Assembly (NCBI GenBank): GCA_038206395.1 | Contig: JBBRAX010000003.1 | Coordinates: 62,001-126,000 of the forward strand | From: JAGSPQ01 sp038206395 | GTDB taxonomy: Bacteria; Myxococcota; Myxococcia; Myxococcales; Myxococcaceae | Length of the DNA: 64,000 nt | Reading direction: 5' to 3' | Part shown: positions 60,277 through 64,000 of the stretch, one piece after another | Numbering within the stretch: the stretch's first letter is position 1 | How the letters are laid out: every line of letters starts with the position of its first letter | Position numbers and translations under genes: made by a program | Notes under the pieces: generated by a model | Told to the model about the DNA's origin: nothing | The model's input: only the letters and a program-made list of their open reading frames with translations | Databases searched by the model: none

Positions 60277-61128
60277 ATGAATCAGCGCGAGCTCGAGAAG
60301 GGCATTCACCTGGACCTCAAGGCCGACGAGTCGTACGGCGGCTACCTGAAGCTCGACCTGTTGCTGGCGGCGCAGAAGCCGCGAAGCAAGGAGCACGACG
60401 AGCTGCTGTTCATCATTCAGCACCAGACCAGCGAGCTGTGGATGAAGCTGATGCTCCACGAGCTCGACGCGGCGGTCGCTTTCATCAAGGCCGACAACCT
60501 CGAAGGCTCATTCAAGATTTTCGCGCGGGTCGGGCACATCCAGCGAATGCTGTTCGAGCAGTGGTCGGTGCTCGAGACGATGACGCCGTCGGAGTACCTC
60601 ACCTTCCGCGAGGCGCTGGGCCGAAGCAGCGGGTTCCAGAGCTTCCAGTACCGGGCGATCGAGTTCGTGCTCGGCAACAAAGACGCGAACACGCTCAAGC
60701 CGCATCTGCACGACTCAAGCACGCACGCCTCGCTCGAAGCGCGCCTTCAGAAGCCTTCGGTGTACGACGAGTTTCTTCGTTGGTTGGGTCGCCACGGCCA
60801 CCCGGTGCCGCAGGACAAGGTCGAGCGCGACTGGACGCAGCCGTACGAGAAGAGCGCGCAGGTGATGGCGGTGTTCCAGAACATCTACGAGCACACCGCC
60901 GAGCACTGGGACGCGTACGAGATGTGCGAGAAGCTGGTCGACGTCGAAGAAAGGTTTCTGCTCTGGCGCTTCCGCCACATGAAGACCGTGCAGCGAATCA
61001 TCGGCTTCAAGCCGGGCACCGGCGGCAGCAGCGGTGTGTCATTTTTGCAGAAGGCGCTGCAGCTGAGCTTCTTCCCCGAGCTGTGGGATGTGCGCACCGA
61101 GCTGAAGCCTCCCGTAGCTTCCCCCTAA
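60277..61128 (+). CDS. kynA: Tryptophan 2,3-dioxygenase
   Basis: The 283-residue haem enzyme oxidises tryptophan to N-formylkynurenine, the first step of the kynurenine route. Typical blocks are YGGYLKLDLLLAAQKP, HDELLFIIQHQTSELWMK (haem and substrate pocket), FREALGRSSGFQSFQYR, and FRHMKTVQRIIGFKPGTGGS near the C-terminus with the substrate-ring region. The C-terminal Pro-Val-Ala-Ser-Pro tail is short. The ATG at 60277 overlaps an alternative upstream MFS start on the other strand. No kynurenine formamidase or kynureninase gene lies in the window. TerC follows after 60 bases. Confidence 0.93.
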   Translation: MNQRELEKGIHLDLKADESYGGYLKLDLLLAAQKPRSKEHDELLFIIQHQTSELWMKLMLHELDAAVAFIKADNLEGSFKIFARVGHIQRMLFEQWSVLETMTPSEYLTFREALGRSSGFQSFQYRAIEFVLGNKDANTLKPHLHDSSTHASLEARLQKPSVYDEFLRWLGRHGHPVPQDKVERDWTQPYEKSAQVMAVFQNIYEHTAEHWDAYEMCEKLVDVEERFLLWRFRHMKTVQRIIGFKPGTGGSSGVSFLQKALQLSFFPELWDVRTELKPPVASP

Positions 61129-61188
61129 TTCTGGGTCGCGAATAATCTAGTTTCTAAACGTCTCGGTCGGGCTTACCCAACTGGGCCT

Positions 61189-62124
61189 ATGGAGACCATC
61201 GGGAGTCCCTTGCTGTGGGGCGGCTTCATCGGCTTCGTGATGCTGATGCTCGCCCTCGACCTGGGTGTGTTCCACAAGAAGGCGCACGCGGTCAGCTTCA
61301 AGGAAGCGGCCATCTGGTCGTGCGTGTGGATTTCGATGTCGCTGCTCTTCAACGTGGGGCTGTGGTGGAAGTTCGGGCCGACGCTGGGCACCGAGTTCCT
61401 CACGGGCTACCTGCTCGAGAAGTCGCTGTCGGTCGACAACGTCTTCGTCTTCATCATCATCTTTTCCACGCTGAAGATCCCCGGCGAGTCGCAGCACCGC
61501 GTGTTGTTCTGGGGAATTCTGGCGGCGCTGATTCTTCGCGCGGGGATGATTTTCGCCGGCACCGCGCTGCTCACGCGCTTCCACTGGTTGATTTACGTCT
61601 TCGGCGCCTTCCTCATCTTCACCGGCGTGCAGCTGTACCGGCACTGGAGGAACGGCGAGGAAGAAGGGAGCAAGCTGATCGCCCTCGCCTACAAGTACGT
61701 GCCGTCGACGCCAAAGCTCGACGGGCAGAAGTTCTTCGTCATCGAGAACGGCAAGCGGCTCGCGACGCCGCTGTTCATGGCGCTCGTGCTCGTCGAAGTC
61801 AGCGACGTGGTGTTCGCGCTCGACTCGATTCCGGCAATCTTCGCAGTCACCACGGACCCGTTCATCGTCTTCACCTCGAACATCTTTGCCATTCTCGGGC
61901 TGCGCAGTTTGTACTTCCTGCTCTCGGGCATGGTCGACAAGTTCGGCTACCTGAAGCCGGCCCTCGCGGCGGTGCTGGTATTCGTGGGCGCAAAGATGGC
62001 AGGGGCCGACTTCTTCAAGCTGCCGTCGTGGGTGTCGCTGGTGGTGATTGCGGGGCTGCTCGGCATGGGCATCGCGGCGTCGCTGCTGTGGCCGCCGAAG
62101 CCGGAAGCCGTAAGGGCCGCTTAA
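61189..62124 (+). CDS. TerC/Alx-family membrane protein (metal/Mn2+ exporter-like)
   Basis: The 311-residue protein has about eight transmembrane helices. It carries the family motifs EKSLSVDNVFVFIIIFSTLK (helix 3) and LVEVSDVVFALDSIPAIFA (helix 6), whose Asp/Asn residues are thought to bind metal. TerC and Alx proteins have been linked to manganese homeostasis and tellurite resistance. The 60-base upstream gap is too short for a yybP-ykoY manganese riboswitch, and none is seen. It converges on tamB. Confidence 0.88.
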   Translation: METIGSPLLWGGFIGFVMLMLALDLGVFHKKAHAVSFKEAAIWSCVWISMSLLFNVGLWWKFGPTLGTEFLTGYLLEKSLSVDNVFVFIIIFSTLKIPGESQHRVLFWGILAALILRAGMIFAGTALLTRFHWLIYVFGAFLIFTGVQLYRHWRNGEEEGSKLIALAYKYVPSTPKLDGQKFFVIENGKRLATPLFMALVLVEVSDVVFALDSIPAIFAVTTDPFIVFTSNIFAILGLRSLYFLLSGMVDKFGYLKPALAAVLVFVGAKMAGADFFKLPSWVSLVVIAGLLGMGIAASLLWPPKPEAVRAA

Positions 62125-62188
62125 GGCGAGCCGCCTGGCGGGCCCCGCATGGGGCACGCTGGCGAGCCGACGGCCCAGAAAGCCCGCG

Positions 62189-64000
62189 CTAGAAGTCGCG
62201 GCTCCACAGCAGCTCGGCCCCGACAGCGGGCGCATCACCTGCCGTCGCCTCGACGCCCCACGACTTCGACAGCTGGTACTCGAACTTCGCGGCGTATGCG
62301 TTCTCGCCCTTCGTGCGGTCTGCCCCGAGGTCCAACTGCAGGCCGATGTACGCCTTGTCCGACAGGTAGACGCCGGCCTCGACCCGCGCATCCTGAATGC
62401 CGGCCTCGCCCGATTCGATCGACAGCACGTCCAGCGGTAGCCGTTTGGCCACCAGGGTCTTCAGCTGCGACGCCACGACCGAGCCGAGAATCGAGGCCGC
62501 GTCTGCTCCCGAGACCGAGCTGCCGCCGCCCTGCTTCAGCGTGCGCCGCCCGGTGGTCAACAGAATCAGCAGCTCAGAGTCGGGAATCGGCGGCTGGCTG
62601 CTGAGCTTCAGGCTCGCTTCCTTCCCCTTGCCGACGACGTTCACGTAGACGGTCACGCCTTCGCGCTCGTTGACGTGAATCGCGGTCACGCTCAGGTACG
62701 GCTCGGTGGGGATGCCCGAGAAGCGCACCTGCGAGTTCTTCTGGATGTCGAAGCGCCGGCCAATGACGTCGACCCGGCCGCGAATGACGTTCGCCTCGCC
62801 GTAGATGAGGACGCGGTCGGTGTACTCGATGCGAAAGCGGTCGCTCAAGCCCAGCTCGAGGTTCACGTCCGAGCTGGTCACCCACAGGTTGCGCGGCGCA
62901 TCGATGAGGACCTGGAAGCGGCTCTGCTTCTCGAGAGACGCCTGCCGAGCCGCCGCGTCCGGCTTCTTCTTCCGCTTCTTCAGCGGAATGCCGTTGCGCA
63001 CGAGAATGATGTCGTCCGGGCGATCGAGGCTCTGCAGGTCTTTGCGCTTCACGTCGGGCAAGTCGATGTGCGCCTCGGGAATCGCGAGCCGCTGGATGTC
63101 GACGAGCCTCGCGTTGGCGGTGCCCTTCAGCGTCGCCCGCGCGGTGGCGATCGCCAGCAGCTGGTCGTCGGTGACAATGGGAAAGTTGTTGAGCTCGGTG
63201 CTGGCGCTGAGGGTGAAGTTGCCCGGGCTGTCGCGCTTCGCCTTCGCCGTCATCGACAGGTTGCCGCCGCCGGCGTTCGCGGTCAGCTCCTGCAGCACGT
63301 AGCCCGCGTTGTCGCCCGTCGCCAGCAGGTGGACATCGCGGTAGTCGCCGAAGCCCGCGATGCCGATGCGGCCCTTCGTCCATTCCATCTTTCCGTCGAT
63401 GGCCGGGCCGAACAGCTCACCCTGCACCTTGACGTCGAGCTTCAGCAGGCCGGCCAGGGTGCGGACCATCGGGGTCGCTCCAGAGAAGAAGGCGACGTCG
63501 AAGTCGTTCGCGGTGACGGTGGCCGACACAGGCGCCGTCGCCACTTGCAAGCCCTTGCGAATCGCGGGCACCGAGATGTCGAGGTCGAGCGTGCCGCTGG
63601 CCTTCAGCCGCCCGCCGCTGGTGAGCGCCGTCGAGAACGTGTGCTTGCGCGCTTCGTAGTCCCAGGTGATGCCGGCCTGGCCCAACGACGCGCTGCCAAT
63701 CTTCACGTTCTCCAGCGAGCCGCGCAGCGAGCCCCTCGGAGCGGCCGCTGTTCCCTTCACCGACATCGTCGCCCTCATCGTTCCGGTCGGCAGCTCGCCC
63801 TCGTCTTCCGGCACGAAGAGGTCTGCCATCGCCACTGGCCCGACCTCGGCGTCGGCCATCAGCGGCGTCTCCATCAAGCCGGCCTCGTTCCTCACCAGCT
63901 CAATCGGAGCGCCCATTCGACCAGTCAAGGTGAGCACCTTCTTCGCGAGCCGCCGCACCTCGAGGGTCAACCGGCTGTCGTCGCGGTTGGTGACGAGCGT
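62189..64000 (-). CDS. tamB: TamB/DUF490 translocation and assembly protein, N-terminus outside window
   Basis: The reading frame continues past 63970 to the right edge, so only the C-terminal 600 or so residues are seen. They contain repeated beta-strand units typical of TamB, then the DUF490 domain: RVDVIGRRFDIQKNSQVRFS, PYLSVTAIHVNEREGVTVYV, PIPDSELLILLTTGRRTL, and the terminal EYQLSKSWGVEATAGD with end WSRDF. TamB is an inner-membrane-anchored periplasmic bridge involved in outer membrane lipid transport and autotransporter assembly with TamA. The TTG at 63970 is not the start. Confidence 0.85.
   Translation of the reverse strand, partial: TLVTNRDDSRLTLEVRRLAKKVLTLTGRMGAPIELVRNEAGLMETPLMADAEVGPVAMADLFVPEDEGELPTGTMRATMSVKGTAAAPRGSLRGSLENVKIGSASLGQAGITWDYEARKHTFSTALTSGGRLKASGTLDLDISVPAIRKGLQVATAPVSATVTANDFDVAFFSGATPMVRTLAGLLKLDVKVQGELFGPAIDGKMEWTKGRIGIAGFGDYRDVHLLATGDNAGYVLQELTANAGGGNLSMTAKAKRDSPGNFTLSASTELNNFPIVTDDQLLAIATARATLKGTANARLVDIQRLAIPEAHIDLPDVKRKDLQSLDRPDDIILVRNGIPLKKRKKKPDAAARQASLEKQSRFQVLIDAPRNLWVTSSDVNLELGLSDRFRIEYTDRVLIYGEANVIRGRVDVIGRRFDIQKNSQVRFSGIPTEPYLSVTAIHVNEREGVTVYVNVVGKGKEASLKLSSQPPIPDSELLILLTTGRRTLKQGGGSSVSGADAASILGSVVASQLKTLVAKRLPLDVLSIESGEAGIQDARVEAGVYLSDKAYIGLQLDLGADRTKGENAYAAKFEYQLSKSWGVEATAGDAPAVGAELLWSRDF

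Noticed and set aside
61129..61188. Manganese (yybP-ykoY) riboswitch before the TerC gene
   Set aside because: The 60-base gap is too short and lacks the conserved junction sequences. An AATAAT box at 61141 has no good -35.
1..64000. CRISPR arrays, tRNA or rRNA genes, phage genes and complete insertion sequences
   Set aside because: None were seen by reading both strands; a covariance-model or repeat search was not possible here.

Overview
The window looks like chromosomal DNA from a myxobacterium (Myxococcota). It is uniformly high-GC with strong third-position GC bias. It is dense in lipoproteins carrying Asp-Ala-Gly linkers, Cys-rich repeats and IPT/PPC/PKD/ASH domains. It also has multi-PAS/GAF histidine kinases, a DUF1592/DUF1552 pair, a CASTOR/POLLUX-type channel and a sigma-54-type promoter. 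I cannot name the species. No rRNA, tRNA, CRISPR array, prophage or intact insertion sequence was seen. Both end genes (a GCS2-type ligase on the left, TamB on the right) run off the window.

Layout. 1-7.1 kb (mostly minus): GCS2-family ligase, PAS/zinc-motif protein, P-loop kinase, and two overlapping sensor kinases of which the upstream one lacks an ATPase domain. 7.1-12.6 kb: amidase, P2-type cation ATPase, HPF-like ribosome factor and a truncated baeRF remnant, which look like an eroding stress/dormancy cluster. 12.6-21.4 kb (minus): six genes for exported proteins, mostly clear lipoproteins (vWA; ASH/PKD/YfaP-like; Cys-rich/PPC; six-IPT; Cys-rich; small). They are joined by 4-base overlaps or a 2-base gap and are the best candidate for an undescribed envelope system. 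21.5-25.9 kb: a solitary ATP synthase gamma gene, then a minus operon of adenylate cyclase, a small exported protein, a membrane-anchored protein and an HTTM-like membrane protein. 25.9-28.4 kb (plus): SPFH protein with a NAD-kinase-like protein behind a promoter bearing two near-identical palindromes, then a response regulator behind a sigma-54-type promoter.

28.4-34.7 kb (minus): TetR, membrane fusion protein, RND pump and TolC-like protein in one coupled operon. 34.9-37.8 kb (plus): vWA lipoprotein, LigT-like protein and RtcB RNA ligase. 38-39.9 kb: a large unrecognised protein ending in a clear terminator. 39.9-45.4 kb: DUF1552/DUF1592 pair, solitary Hsp70, and a solitary ATP synthase delta gene 23 kb from gamma. 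45.5-52.9 kb: two lipoproteins, then a minus operon of SppA, a kexin-like S8 protease lipoprotein and a small protein that resembles a detached subtilase propeptide, then an unknown protein with an HELGH motif. 52.9-64 kb: nuclease-like protein, dCTP deaminase, MoaB, CASTOR/POLLUX channel, kelch protein, AT-hook/Cys-His protein, MFS exporter, tryptophan 2,3-dioxygenase, TerC and TamB.

Genes are packed tightly. At least twelve adjacent pairs share ATGA or GTGA overlaps, so translational coupling is a dominant organising principle. Most starts proposed here rest on those overlaps, on lipoboxes or on visible Shine-Dalgarno sequences.
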